NCBI GenBank assembly: GCA_009103225.1
Contig: RHPI01001737.1
Location: 1,056,607-1,101,488, forward strand
DNA length: 44,882 nucleotides
Origin: Chlorokybus atmophyticus
Taxonomy: Eukaryota > Streptophyta > Chlorokybophyceae > Chlorokybales > Chlorokybaceae
Direction: 5' to 3'
Part shown: piece after piece, positions 24,201 through 33,138 of the stretch
How the letters are laid out: the number at the start of each line of letters is the position of its first letter
How positions within the stretch are numbered: position 1 is the first letter of the stretch
Notes under the pieces: generated by a model
Told to the model about the DNA's origin: nothing
The model's database searches: none
Seen by the model: only the letters and a program-made list of their open reading frames with translations
Translations under genes and position numbers: made by a program

Positions 24201-25337
24201 CTCCGACATTGATGGCTCCGCTCTCACACTCGAGTGAGCTCCGACTGCCGCTCCTTGTTGTGGACGCAGCTCTGGATGCTTACTCCAACACTTGGCATCA
24301 ACATGCCCACCCTTCTTGCAATGAGAGCACACCACCTTCTTGCCTTTCCCACAATCCCTTGCAATATGGCCTTGCTCTCCACACGACCAGCATTTGGCAC
24401 CCGACACACCTTCCACAACCGCGTTGTTGGCATGCTTGAACTCCTTTGGCTTCCCACCAGCTGCCTTGCTTGCCGCCGATGTTGCCGCGGGCTTGGAAGA
24501 GCTCTTCTCCTCCGAAATCTCAAGCAACTTCAACCCCCGACGCTGTCGGTCAATGTTCTTGAGGTACTCATGCTGAATTTCTGCCGTCTCGGCCACCTTG
24601 AAGACATCCGCAAGCGTGTATGTGCCAAACTCGGACTGAGTGGTCAACATGGTCTCCACCTTCAGCCTCAAGTCCGCCTCTAGTTGTTGAAGGTACACAA
24701 CCGCCGCGGTCTGATCCGTCATCACCTTGTAGTTCGTGTCCGTCAAGAGCTTGAGCATGCGCGTATACATCATCCTCGCCGTCTCCCCGGCGTTGCGCTT
24801 GAAGAAACTCAGCTCACGAACCTTGGCGGGTGTTGATTGTGGGTAGGTCTTCCTCAAGAGCGCCTTGAACTCAGTCACGGGCTGCTCCTTCTTCCACTCC
24901 GCTTCAAACGCAGCCGGTGCGCCGAGCCGCAACGCCCTCTCCCTCACCTCCAGCTGCTCCTTGAACTCTCTCCACGTGCCAAGGGCTTCATCCTTGAGGT
25001 ATAGAGGCAACATCTTGAAGGCTTTGTGCTCGTCCCACCCCGACTTGTCCCGATACTCCCACTTGACCATCTCGGAGTCGAAGCGGTCGATGAAGTCGCG
25101 TAGGTCCGCCGTGCCGGGCCTCCCACTGAATCTCGGTGTGCTATCCATGGTTGAAGCTGAATCAGCCATCTTTCCACCCTCGTCCTCGATGTCGGACTCC
25201 TCGTCACTCGACAACTCCACCTCTTCGGCGACGCCCTCCACCACCGGAGTGATCGTCCCTCTCGGCGCTCTTCTCTTCAAAGCCGCCTTCGTGGGTCTCT
25301 CGTGCCAGTCCTCACCAGATCTCAAAGGCATGAACAC
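18258..25337 (-). CDS. Gag-Pro-methyltransferase-RT-RNaseH-integrase-PHD polyprotein
   Basis: 2359 codons with no break. Domains in order: Gag capsid-like region about 70-290; two CCHC knuckles at 316-329 (CWSCGEQGHIARDC) and about 337-350 (CSHCKKGGHVDAKC); aspartic protease about 690-795 with VDTGAQ (Asp699) and YDVLLGQDFL; cytosine methyltransferase-like domain about 938-1272; reverse transcriptase about 1365-1585 with YIDDILVFS (Asp1536/1537); RNase H about 1670-1795 (HTDWSRLG, ITDHQPL); integrase about 1935-2165 with HHCC (His1948, His1952, Cys1982, Cys1985) and the DDE triad Asp2014, Asp2074, Glu2109; and a C-terminal PHD finger 2312-2356. The usual gypsy Pol has neither the methyltransferase nor the PHD. 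The start ATG at 25337 is the first in frame. All catalytic residues of PR, RT, RH and IN are kept, so the element looks autonomous. Precursor processing is presumably by its own protease. Confidence 0.93.
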   Translation of the reverse strand: MFMPLRSGEDWHERPTKAALKRRAPRGTITPVVEGVAEEVELSSDEESDIEDEGGKMADSASTMDSTPRFSGRPGTADLRDFIDRFDSEMVKWEYRDKSGWDEHKAFKMLPLYLKDEALGTWREFKEQLEVRERALRLGAPAAFEAEWKKEQPVTEFKALLRKTYPQSTPAKVRELSFFKRNAGETARMMYTRMLKLLTDTNYKVMTDQTAAVVYLQQLEADLRLKVETMLTTQSEFGTYTLADVFKVAETAEIQHEYLKNIDRQRRGLKLLEISEEKSSSKPAATSAASKAAGGKPKEFKHANNAVVEGVSGAKCWSCGEQGHIARDCGKGKKVVCSHCKKGGHVDAKCWSKHPELRPQQGAAVGAHSSVRAEPSMSEVTKALAAMQSEYASLKSMLERGKWPERGAEDKPSSSGGYLAYSALSGGTKVAAVATTRASARRNAAPAPPTRMVEEEAAPVREEGVDHDRMRAPAARMPMSFKLLPTTPLEQESSRSEGAKVQPTATATARHDVGVGGGGEHKRVGELLQMCVKLLEGAKMLSQQPATQANEENLELTAPLESVAAELVGQPLVCLKDLGVSKEHVVELLQSALDTTRTASTKSHDHMSKSHEDMVAQAGRMVARAELAAPEGSASASSSLTQLEDKLEEGVGSVGGMLAMLPATRPALREKISPNVAMVDNRGGHISLDGFVPDVVLVDTGAQPVILGARAVKGMGLSPKEWEPCPVMINTSAGTVEAVCSITVQPVDICLTAVGGATTSFKVRCLITDAKGYDVLLGQDFLFPVGGGVDNWIEQGFFRPRWRVGGGEKAYFPLSITQGGLERSPTSASAVWACLSRRSVKGWLGDSTDMYYDHVEEGESVLAHMEEGRPPELVYMAQTQSQELELASQHRAQRQQEAQDKVSQAWMKDVMALEPPLLPEGVRAVHPPINYNTVEWKVPEEGVVMVELFGGIASGLAAALNAGIKVRRYIYVDPSPTAQQGAQHHVRMLLKKYPDLLHEDAVKGFQSTWSQDICLIGPHQLAAIGHVHLLVAGWECQGHSRAGHGKGLMDARSSLFWELVRIINRIQQGQEQPMAYIVENVPAEDDKRKRVREDYQLVRHVLGHELVMDAARHGSRAHRLRVKWTNLAPVELLRTVQQEYSRPQGLTVNQVLEHGRTAQQVSKADRPPQEMVNQVGHDMAALPTLVTYPGSYAFRKGGPGLVWDSQNSRLEEPTAGERERAMGFLSGATAAPGLSEQQRRVLLGQAMDQNSMVWLMVVCLAAQELVASIMPMRQQARREPAPLSRGWEHGVHDEESKGVSFSPVTAASGKKAAVDGALKQEKATDQTMEWCIGEHVTPHEREWLEALLARKRDCFAYSTKELGVCNFYTMDIELTSPEPIFRRQYRLSKVEKEFVAEKCADLLEAGLIEESTSDFAAATVLPLKKDAQGNWTSRRMCGDYRPLNEKTKADRYPMPIPEAIFDDIGDAKVFSIVDLRQGFNQIAIKPEDCGKTAFWGVDQLYQWKVMPFGLKNAPVKFQRVMDRVLRGLPFARCYIDDILVFSHTMEEHLVHLERVFERVRESGMRCHPEKCLFGADRIPYLGHEIVPDGVRVQQAKVDALVQVPAPTDISRLRAFLGLANYYRRFVEGYSKIAKPLNELLKKDKAWCWSEECQRAFELLKEKLCTAPVLRRADYNRPFILHTDWSRLGIGAVLCQKDDDGKEYVVAYGSRSNNNAEANYSSYEGECLAVVWAIVHFRPFLYGRPFTLITDHQPLKWLMTNDKLTGKHARWALILQEYEFEIEHRAGVDNMDADGLSRNPNPSLLDESEARHDYGMPVAGFLAYRVASLLVLAGSVEACASMRANAAGESDNNGVMPPLEAAPAPTINDIEWEEAEASKDIWRDEQVLAHLKTGLFQAGCSTATRDRVWQRAQRYRWEGNHLVRLMPDGGVRIVPQPHERKPLVELLHERMGHFGVKRTLGLVQSAYWWAGMKSTVAEVVASCVECDRVKASFNAKHPQLHPLPIQGLFYRWSLDLAGDLPVSKRGNRYVLVMIEHFSKWVEVVALPSKESKLVAEAFLDQVLSRFGACAEVLTDQGTEFRGQFDDLLAQAFIDHRRTSRDHPQADGLAERMVQVVKKGLRKYCLNHNKRDWDLALPWLAMGYRMTRQAALSSYSPYFLLYGREPILPTSIRRQVEQELDLEDPNVWEKEMAKRAELFRCVMPIALGNLQVAQHRDTLRYARVRSGFYKPRLQKFQPGDFVYLQRKTKDTLDTSASRTILRVKKLLNNGVLLLEGADARTTKEHMKSCAPCHLPNVDDSVDPALAIPDVGHRCERCGRAEGWDTMLLCDGCVAGWHMECLRPPVEEIPDGTWYCPACTRT
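18264..18407 (-). other. PHD finger at C-terminus of gypsy integrase
   Basis: Residues 2311-2358. The C4HC3 ligands are Cys2312, Cys2315, Cys2327, Cys2330, His2335, Cys2338, Cys2353 and Cys2356, with the family-typical MLLCDGCVAGWHMECL and GTWYCPAC. PHD fingers commonly read the H3 tail. In chromoviruses a chromodomain occupies this place after integrase, so by analogy this could steer integration to particular chromatin. No histone preference can be read from the sequence. Confidence 0.88.
21522..22526 (-). other. DNMT3-like cytosine-C5 methyltransferase domain within gypsy polyprotein
   Basis: Residues about 938-1272, between protease and RT. Visible C5-methyltransferase motifs: motif I VELFGGIASGLAAALNAGI (AdoMet binding); motif IV LVAGWECQGHS with the candidate catalytic Cys1036 (codon 22230-22232); a following GLMDARSSLFWELVRI; motif VI YIVENV (Glu1079); motif VIII-like SRAHRLRVKWTN; a target-recognition-side string LEHGRTAQQVSK; GERERAMGF; and motif X-like RRVLLGQAMDQNS. 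Their order, spacing and wording resemble the DNMT3/DRM branch more than DNMT1. The Pro of the canonical Pro-Cys pair is Glu here, so activity is uncertain. The predicted reaction is transfer of a methyl group from AdoMet to cytosine in DNA. Confidence 0.82.
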
Positions 25338-25632
25338 GCCTGCAACTCGCTTCTACCTCGAGCAAACTCAGCTGATGGGTTGGATGCAAGTGAAAGATGC
25401 GTGTCCCCTTGCAAAAGGTAGGCAAGTAGACCACAACTTGACTTGCAATCAGCCGTTCACTTGTGTAAAGCAGTCCCAACTCAATCCTCACTCAAAGTAC
25501 ATGCTAAGGCAGCCCATACGGTGCATCAAAGTCGCAACAGTGACACACACCCCTTCATGCACAGCAACGCACAGCAACGAACACGTGCACACACGCCATA
25601 CATGCAAGCATGTGCACACGCATCCGCTCATC

Positions 25633-26184
25633 CAAGAACCTCTTCCCAAAGGTGTTGCTTGCACTCCAGTAGGCCAACTTGCATCCAACCAAACTAGGAA
25701 ACAGGCTAGCAAAGCCTTATATACCACCGTTGAGCTCAAGCCCAACCAACTCTCTAACTACCCTAACTGTCAATCTGCACCAGCATAGTAACAGTCATGG
25801 TGGCGTTGATAAGTAACGGTAAACAGTTAGGAAAGGCTTATACAAGCTCATCCTCTTCAAGTACACTTCAAGACGCATCTTTTGACGCCAACCCATGGCC
25901 AAACCGCCACTCCAACTGTAAGTTACGGCTTCTCAAAGTCACAACTCCGAAACAGCTGTGCGAGATACCATAGTGACCCAAATATGCTGTCAGCTCCGTA
26001 TCTGACTGTAGATACGCCTCGAACACACCTCCCTCACGTCCATGAGGACCCAAACATGAGTTCCCAATGAAAACCCAACACATAAACCCTGTACAATGGC
26101 TATGAGAGCCAAAATCCCAAGGTCCATCCATGTCGCCAGCCCCGAGGGCATCATGCACATGACACTACATGCTCGCGCATGACA
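25633..26184 (-). repeat. partial terminal repeat B' of gypsy element 2 (5' side, with promoter)
   Basis: A 552-bp copy of 17492-18043, lacking exactly the 115-bp A part. It carries the same TATATAAGG box on the minus strand and so should drive transcription of the polyprotein, whose ATG is about 300 bases further on. CTCATC occurs at both edges of the internal region (next to A' and next to B'). Confidence 0.85.
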
Positions 26185-26188
26185 ACCT

Positions 26189-28670
26189 GCCCGTAGCTTT
26201 GCAACCATACCTGGGGATATTGCTGCCAATCGCTGCAAGCTCAGTCTCTCACAGCGCCAACGCCGTGTAGTACACGGCGTTGGCGATCTGAAAAATACAG
26301 CACTGCAATGTATGGCGAGCAAGGGTGTGCTCGGCAGCAATGAAAGGGCGTGTTTCACAACAACTCAAATCCAGCGCTCTGAATAGCTCTTACGCAGCGA
26401 GCTCACCTGGCACAGACTGACTGGAAGGGACGCACTCCTTGTGGTTCACATCCAATCCAACTATGAAATGGGAGATTCAAGAAACGTAACATATGTTGAA
26501 CAGCACTTTCAGAAGTTGTCATGCAAGCTTGTACACCGTGTAGTGACTGCTTTGTTCAAGGCTTCAAGAGCAGAGCAAACAGCAGTCGGTGCCACACATT
26601 GTCTCTGTTATTGTTACAGCTTACAATAGCTTACAATATCTTTGACGACCTTGGTGCAAAGGCCTTTGCATTGTTCATAGCACAAAGTCTACTGGTGCGC
26701 ATAGACACTGGGGAAAGCAAGCCGAAATTGCTGCCATTGAAAGAATAAGCATGCATGCAACTAACACCAAGCTTGCTGGCATAACACCTATGCACGTGCT
26801 GAAGCATGCTGCAGTGCCGCGAGTACATAATTTCAATAACTGCAAAACGCAGCAAGCAAAGTTGTCACGCAGGAAGCAGAGCGTCACCAACACAAAGCCA
26901 GCAAGCACTCCAACAACAAAGTTAGCGTGCTACAGCTAGTGAATAGTGAGCAAGCAAATTCCAAGTGCAGCGGCAAGCTTACAGTTGTCACCAACAGAAA
27001 CAAAACTATCGCTCCATCATTTTATCACATGATGGTCATGTGCTGCAGCTAGCTGAGCAGCAAGCAACTCTCAATCAAGTTGGTTGACAGTTGCTTGCTG
27101 CTCAGCTAGCTGTATGCTTCCAGCTGTCGTAGAGCTGAAACTACAGGCACCAATGAAACAAACCTAGCAAGCACTTGTTTCAGAAACATGAGCTGCGTGC
27201 TACAGCTATAGCTAGCTAGCTGAACATAAAAGCGTTCAGTAGGGTGCTTTCACGGTAAGCTGCAATCAATGTCACACTGACGGTGATGTGTATTCACCTT
27301 CAAGGTTGTCATGATGTGTGACTGGAGCACGCTCTTCAAGCCATACGGTGTGAGGAGACTGCAGCTGCAGACTGCCGCTCGGTGCTTTGTCGGCGCTCAG
27401 CTAGCCGTGCGTCCAGCTGAAGCAAGCGCAGTTTGCTTTCTCCTTCTCCTCCGCCTCTGCTACTACTACTGCTACTACTTGTCAAGCATCCTCCATTGTC
27501 ATGGGATGATTGCATGAAGCACTGGCAGATTGTTTAATACAAACGTGGCTGCGCTTTCAACAGCTCTTGCCCAAGCTATGCCCCCCTGCCTGAACGTCGC
27601 CTTTGCCTGCTACTGCTTAAAGTTTGCCGCCTGCTTGCGGTTGCTACCTACTGCTGTAACTGCCGCCTACTACCACCGCCTGCTGAAAGCAATCACCTGG
27701 TATGCTGCTCAGGCTCTAGGCCCGTCCCATGCATGCGGCCATGCAATGCTTGTACACTAACGGGAATAACGATGCATTACCGCTAGATGTACATGCAAAA
27801 GATCGAAGTCACATCATTGGCACCCGAATCTATGAAAGCAAAAGGCGTAATTAGGGTTTGCCACGTGCATGCGGCAGCATGCATGTGGTGCAGGGTTGTC
27901 GCCGTGCCGGCGGGGGAGTGGCTGCAAGAGCATGGGGACGAGGAAGGAGGTGGAAGAAACGTAGAGCAAGGAAAGAGCAGGAACGCTGGAGGCGAGCAGG
28001 CCCTACTCATCATTGCCATGATGGCCACGGTATGTTTGATTGCTTGCTTTTTGCCTTGGCCAATGTTATAGTCTGGTGCAACGAGCATGATTGACATCAG
28101 GAATATGCTACACAGTGCATTGACAGATCTGATTAAAGCGTAGTACCAGAATGACACATGCGCATCATGCGCTTGCAAAAACGCAGTCAGCAGCCGCCAA
28201 GAACGGCGATGTGCACTGCGATGCTCTTTGTGCCGGAGCCCACCTCTTGGCCTGAATCACTGCCATGCACGTAATGCAAGTCATGCATGGCATGCGGTGG
28301 TAGTCACTAGCAGCATTTTTCGTCCACACTTGTGCAACATACCTGTGTCCCATGTACACAGTATGCATACTAGTATGGTTTTCAATCGACGCACATAATG
28401 CGTTCACGTGGACAATCACACCGTGTGATGGGCCACAGCTACAGACGCACACATTAGGATCCCTGCATGCTCATACCACGCATGCGCCATGCAACTGTCA
28501 TTGCACCCGAGCACGCATGTGCATGCCCGCGCGCGCACAAGCCCACCCAGATGCGTGCACACAAGCGCACCCACATATAGGTGCTGATGAACAGTTCTGC
28601 TATTTCGGGAGCAGTCTCAGCAACTGTAGAAATGGTAGAGCACGTGGTGATTGTTATCCGTGAGGTCGCA
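26189..28670. other. no supported gene
   Basis: Long stretch without a convincing coding frame. ORFs of 60-130 codons here (for example 27787-28071 and 27530-27760) lack domain motifs and splice partners. It contains the 24-bp inverted repeat listed separately. Confidence 0.5.
27046..27112. repeat. perfect 24-bp inverted repeat (hairpin)
   Basis: The left arm 27046-27069 begins CAGCTAGCTGAGCAGC. The right arm 27089-27112 is its exact reverse complement, with a 19-base loop. The CAGCTAGCTG end motif recurs nearby (around 27200-27225). It may be the core of a foldback or MITE-like element, but no outer terminal repeats with target duplication were established. Confidence 0.8.
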
Positions 28671-28673
28671 TAT

Positions 28674-28699
28674 TGTGTGTGTGTGTGTGTGTGTGTGTG
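28674..28699. repeat. (GT)13 microsatellite
   Basis: Perfect dinucleotide run. Confidence 0.9.
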
Positions 28700-29881
28700 A
28701 AGAAAGGGAGAAGCAAACATTTGCGGGATTGAAGGACTCCTTCAATGGCGGCCATCGCGTGCAACAACAATAAAGACAGTTGTATCAGCAGGGGCGTTGG
28801 CAGGTTTGTGTCTTGTGTTGGTTTATGTGTGTGCGCGCGTGCGGGTGGGCGCGTGGGTGAGAGATAGTGACAGTTAACACAGACGGGCAGCCTTCGTCAA
28901 CAGCAGCTTCATTCTATACTGCGCACAATGAAGGCTCACCAGCCGCAGCAGTTGAAGGCGAGCCTGCAATGGCGGAACCGGCATCAGCGTACTGCCAGCA
29001 GTGTGCTCGCAATTGCTGGTCGTCAGTTTGTGGTCGGCTGCTATCAACACTACTTGCATTGCCCCTGCTGCTCCCGCCAGACTGGGATGGCTGCAGAAGG
29101 GCGTCAAACTGTCGACAAGACAGAAGGGCAAGGCAAAGGCGAAATCAGTAATTCAACGCAGACCTCTCAGTCTTCTGGTTACTTCACGTCCATCCACGCA
29201 TACATACATGATGACTTGGTTTCAGTCACAGTTATTCTGTAAGGACTCGGACCTTGAGCATTGGCCCTCTCTCTGATCAGAAGTTCACCGCTGAAAATCA
29301 GTTATGCAGCTGATAATCAGCACAAAACTACTGATTCAAGGGATGACCAGTGGACAAGATGAGATACTAACTACTGAGTTTCAGCTGTTTGTTCAGATGT
29401 GAACGTCTGACACCTGCTATTGCACTTAAGTTCAGCAGCTGACAACTTACTTTAAGACGGCAAGGACTGACGTTCAAGTGTCTGAAACAGGCAAGATTTT
29501 TGTAGTGTAGCCACGGTTCCGTGAGAAGCACACTATTCCACACGGCCAACGTTAACACTATTCAACTGCTGGTGTGGGTCGCAGCTGCGGTCTCTGAATG
29601 ACAGTCACACGCGTCTCACTGGCGCAGCATAGTGTTGACACATATTGACACATATTCGCATCCCAGTTCATGTGTGCCGCCCCTTATATACATCACACTG
29701 TAACCCTCACCAGAACACTGCAGTGTCCAAACTGCCGTTGTTTCACCCGTCCTTCGTATACACACCATATACAAGGCCACGCCAAAAAGAACAAGTCACT
29801 TGGAGTCCCACCCCTCTCCCAGCCCTCAGCAGAGCAGCCACACCAACACATCACCTCTGTACACAAGTCCTCTTTCTTCTC
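28700..29881. other. no firmly supported gene
   Basis: Plus-strand frames at 28867-29242 include a Cys-containing stretch (YCQQCARNCWSSVC) but overlap one another, and no splice sites or conserved domain decide between them. 29280-29640 is AT-rich. 29650-29880 is Ser/Pro-coding by chance on the plus strand, just 3' of the minus-strand gene described next. Confidence 0.4.
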
Positions 29882-30471
29882 CTACGACTCCTCGTCCTCC
29901 TCTTCATCCTCATCACGGCCTCCTCCAGCCCCCGCGCCATAGCCAGCCCCGCGGCCCCCTCCGAGCTCCTCCTCTGAGGAAAGAGGGGCCCCACGACGCC
30001 CGCCTGTGCCTGTGCCGGCGCCGGCGCTAGGACGTTGCTGCTGCTGCTGCTCCTCCTCCTCCTGCATCACGTCCTTCTGGTACGCCGTGGGCTCCCTGCC
30101 GCCGGAAGTGTACTTGCCGGTGCGGTTGGGGTCCTCGCTGCGACGCTGGGGGGGAACACACAGAGAGTGAGTGAGTCAGTGTGTGGGGGTGGGGGTGGCT
30201 GAGTGTGTCAGGCATGCAAGAGAGGTTGAGAGGGGACAGGGATACTTGAGTGTGGTTGCATGCCCGTGCGCGCATGTTACTTGCACAGATGCGTGTCACG
30301 TGCTCGTCTGTGACATACAACCTCACTCACCTCTGCTGCCATCTCGTGGATGCGCTGTCCGCCCTTGTGCGCTCCGCGACGCACGCGCTCTGGGGTCGTC
30401 GCCACCCTCAGCCATTGCGCTCCTGTTCTGGCTTGTGCTCTTGCGCCACAGCAACCTCTGCTGCCTTACGT
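29882..30471 (-). CDS. 3' exons of an unidentified gene (partial)
   Basis: The terminal exon 30145-29882 begins after a CCCAG acceptor and reads RRSEDPNRTGKYTSGGREPT, AYQKDVMQ, then a Glu/Gln run, a Gly-rich segment and an acidic tail EDEEEDEES before TAG. The preceding exon ends at 30331 with a consensus donor (GCAGAG then GTGAGT). In matching phase 0 it reads PERVRRGAHKGGQRIHEMAAE. Its 5' limit is uncertain, because the frame meets a stop near 30468 and an acceptor must lie between there and about 30430. No upstream exon could be assigned. The charged composition suggests a soluble, possibly nuclear, protein. The family is not recognised. Confidence 0.45.
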
Positions 30472-33080
30472 CTGCGTGCAAAGCATTATGTTGTGGAGAA
30501 GGTGTCAGGGTAGGACACGGGTAAAGAACACGCTGTGCTGTCGTGCATGAGTGCATGCCAAGCGACACTAGACTAGTCACGAAGCATAAAGACAGCCCCA
30601 CCGCTAAACTGCCAAGCTGCCTTGACGTAAAGACTGCATTTTGCCAACTTCTTCTCTCATCTCGTTTGGTTGTCGTTTGCAAGCTGCTTGAGAAAAGCTC
30701 GCAAGGCACCGTACATGCATGCATGATGATCATGCTTGGCAACAAAACCAGTTTTGAGCGTGCACATACTCAGTCACAAGAGCAGCCAGAAACACACAGA
30801 CAAGCTTGTCCACAAGTCTCACCTTGACACCACTCGCCTTCACACCACAGTGAATCCAAGAAGAACAACCCTGTTTAGCTGCTCGCAGCGCTGCGTACGA
30901 CAGACCTCCCCACGCTAAGCACCTTCAAACCCACAGCAGGCTTGGCTCTCTCCAGCATGGCGTTGCGCAGAGAGCCGAGTTGCTGCTCTTGCCAGTGTGT
31001 GCTGGTGATGGCTTGTCAAGGTAATGAGTGTTGCGTGCGTGTTGTGTGCTATCTACTGCTTTCCTGACACACAGACTCCCCTCTAGCGTGTCGGACTGGT
31101 TAGACCATCAGTGTGACAAGCTGGTTGTCTGGTCGGTTGGCAGAGTTTGACAGCCACTTACTGACGAGACAGGGGCAGGCGGCGGTGTACAGTATGACGT
31201 CACACCTTTCGTAATCAGCCTATGGGCAATGTTGTTGTTGGCAGGAGAGCCTGAGTGTGAGACAGTGCCTGCTCTCATTTAGCTATGGTGCTGGTGCCTT
31301 ATAGCGGTGTCACTGCTCCCCACTCTCCGTACTGGTTATAGTCATGAGTGGTGCAGTGCCATGGCTCCAATAGTGCATCACGGGTGTGTAGCGTGGAAGC
31401 GCTACAGCGCGGATTGCACTGCCACAGTGCATATGCAGCGCCAGTCATTACTGTGCCAGACCCATCACTGAGTAGTGGTACTGGCACCGCTCACTGTAGT
31501 ATAGTATAGTATAGTAGTATATCGCCTTAAGCAGCAACTTGAGTGGCGCACGTGCAAGCAATTGGTTGTGAACTGCACTGGCCGCCTTCGGCATGCGAGG
31601 AGTGCGCAGTTGTCGCGACCCAACGTGAATGGTTGTGTATTATTATCATTAACATCATCATCATTAGCAGCAGCAGCAGCAATGGTATGCACGATAAATG
31701 CAATGCCGTGATTGCAACAAGCATCATTTGTGTGCTGATGGGACGTAAGCCTACGCAGTATACTCCTGCCTTACATGTGCTACTGGCGCTGTGCTGAATT
31801 TCATATATGCACATGTATATACCAATGAACGTCTCATTTGTCAGTGCGCGTGTGCGTGCGCATGTGTACTTGTGCATGCGGCACGTGCATACGGTATGCA
31901 CGCATCTTGGATGGTCAGATTGTTGGCGAACCGTCACCGCATGCAAAGTAACAATTGAGTTACTATGACAGCTGACCAAACCCGTTTACACTTGCTGCAG
32001 TGCTGCGTTACATTCAAAATGATGTAGCCAATGATGCGCTTATGCTGCAAAACACGCAGCATACATAACCGGAACCTTCGCGCCGCACGCACGTGCATGC
32101 GCGGGTCTGTGTGCATGCACCACATACTACATTGCATTCTTTATGCACACACGCAGCTCACACTGCATCATCACAATATGTGGAGTGCGTGTAATGAGTA
32201 TAATACAGTATGCAAGGATTGTGGCATGCATGAGAATGTAGCAAACATGCATGCAGTCCGCACACTGCACCATCGCACTCTTAGCATTCACCACCGGGAT
32301 GTCCAAGCTCACTGCTTATCTACCTTCACTACTGCCCATACCCCGCGCAACACACATGCATGCACGTGTAATTACCTGTACAACACGACCAGGGCAGCGT
32401 CAGTGATCATAATGGCACACATCATGATGGTGAAGCTCGTGCTGTTCTGCTCCTTCATCTCCTTGATCGCTACCCATGTTAGCCTGCGAACACAAGCATA
32501 ACATCAAGTTGCTGTGTTGCAAGCCAATGCATTACAAGTCATCGTACTTGGGTGGCGGCAACCATGGTTGCCAGCGCCGCCATTGGCAACCACATTGCAG
32601 GAGAAGACGGACTTGTCTTGTTCACTATCATCGCTTGTGCCGCTCTTGATGTAAACGTATGTGGCATGCGCGATGAAGACAGACCATCTTCAAGCACTCC
32701 ATGCATCCTCGATGTGTCTAACAACTTCGCAGCCGCGGAGAACTCAATGCCATCACAGAAGGTCTTCGATACTGGCAAGCCTTGAAGAATACTCAAGTCC
32801 CTGACATGACGCAGAGCCACTTGCCAAGCCATGCTCCTGCAAGAAACACCAAGATAAACACATGCACGCATGCATTGCACCAGCATACACGCATAGCCCA
32901 CAATGCTGCAGACAGAGCAGCTAAACAGGCTGTTCACACACACACGCATCCCCCCACCTTGGCCACTATGCAGCACCTCACTCAAACACCACTTGCTCCC
33001 TTACTGCGCAATAGGCACTGCAGATGCAGAAACATGTTACACAATGCAATAGCAAGCTGCAATTGTTCACGCACGCACAA
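30472..33080. other. no firmly supported gene
   Basis: Contains short simple repeats (GTATA-type at 31497-31522; ATC/AGC-type at 31640-31682). One minus-strand frame just inside an acceptor (TTGCAG at about 32843) reads AWQVALRHVRDLSILQGLPV and could be an exon. The plus strand of the same stretch is also open (32552-32785), so no strand is assigned. Confidence 0.4.
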
Positions 33081-33138
33081 NNNNNNNNNNNNNNNNNNNN
33101 NNNNNNNNNNNNNNNNNNNNNNNNNNNNNNNNNNNNNN
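33081..33138. other. assembly gap (58 N)
   Basis: A run of N. Any frame crossing it is meaningless. Confidence 0.99.

Larger units (their letters stand above)
17375..26188 (-). mobile_element. Ty3/gypsy retrotransposon 2, with methyltransferase and PHD domains and split terminal repeats
   Basis: An 8.8-kb unit from 17379 to 26184 flanked by ACCT on both sides (17375-17378 and 26185-26188), a probable 4-bp target-site duplication. The outer ends read TGTCGTGC and GCATGACA, an imperfect inverted pair with the usual TG...CA termini. It contains one uninterrupted 2359-codon polyprotein on the minus strand. By eye the two 552-bp repeat copies differ at only four positions and the two 115-bp copies look identical, so the insertion is recent. 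Terminal repeat order in + coordinates is A (17379-17493), B (17492-18043), GC, A' (18046-18160), internal region, B' (25633-26184). This is a split direct repeat rather than a normal LTR pair. No further LTR was seen inside. Confidence 0.85.

Noticed and set aside
18258-25337. Host genes on the plus strand inside gypsy element 2 (for example 24865-25788, 21286-21765)
   Set aside because: All are shadows of the polyprotein with no domain motifs.
27787-28071. Small membrane protein ORF
   Set aside because: The hydrophobic end is short, overlapping frames are equally open, and there is no splice or promoter support.
32539-32985. 148-codon minus-strand ORF as a gene
   Set aside because: Only part looks exon-like and the opposite strand is also open; not enough to assign.
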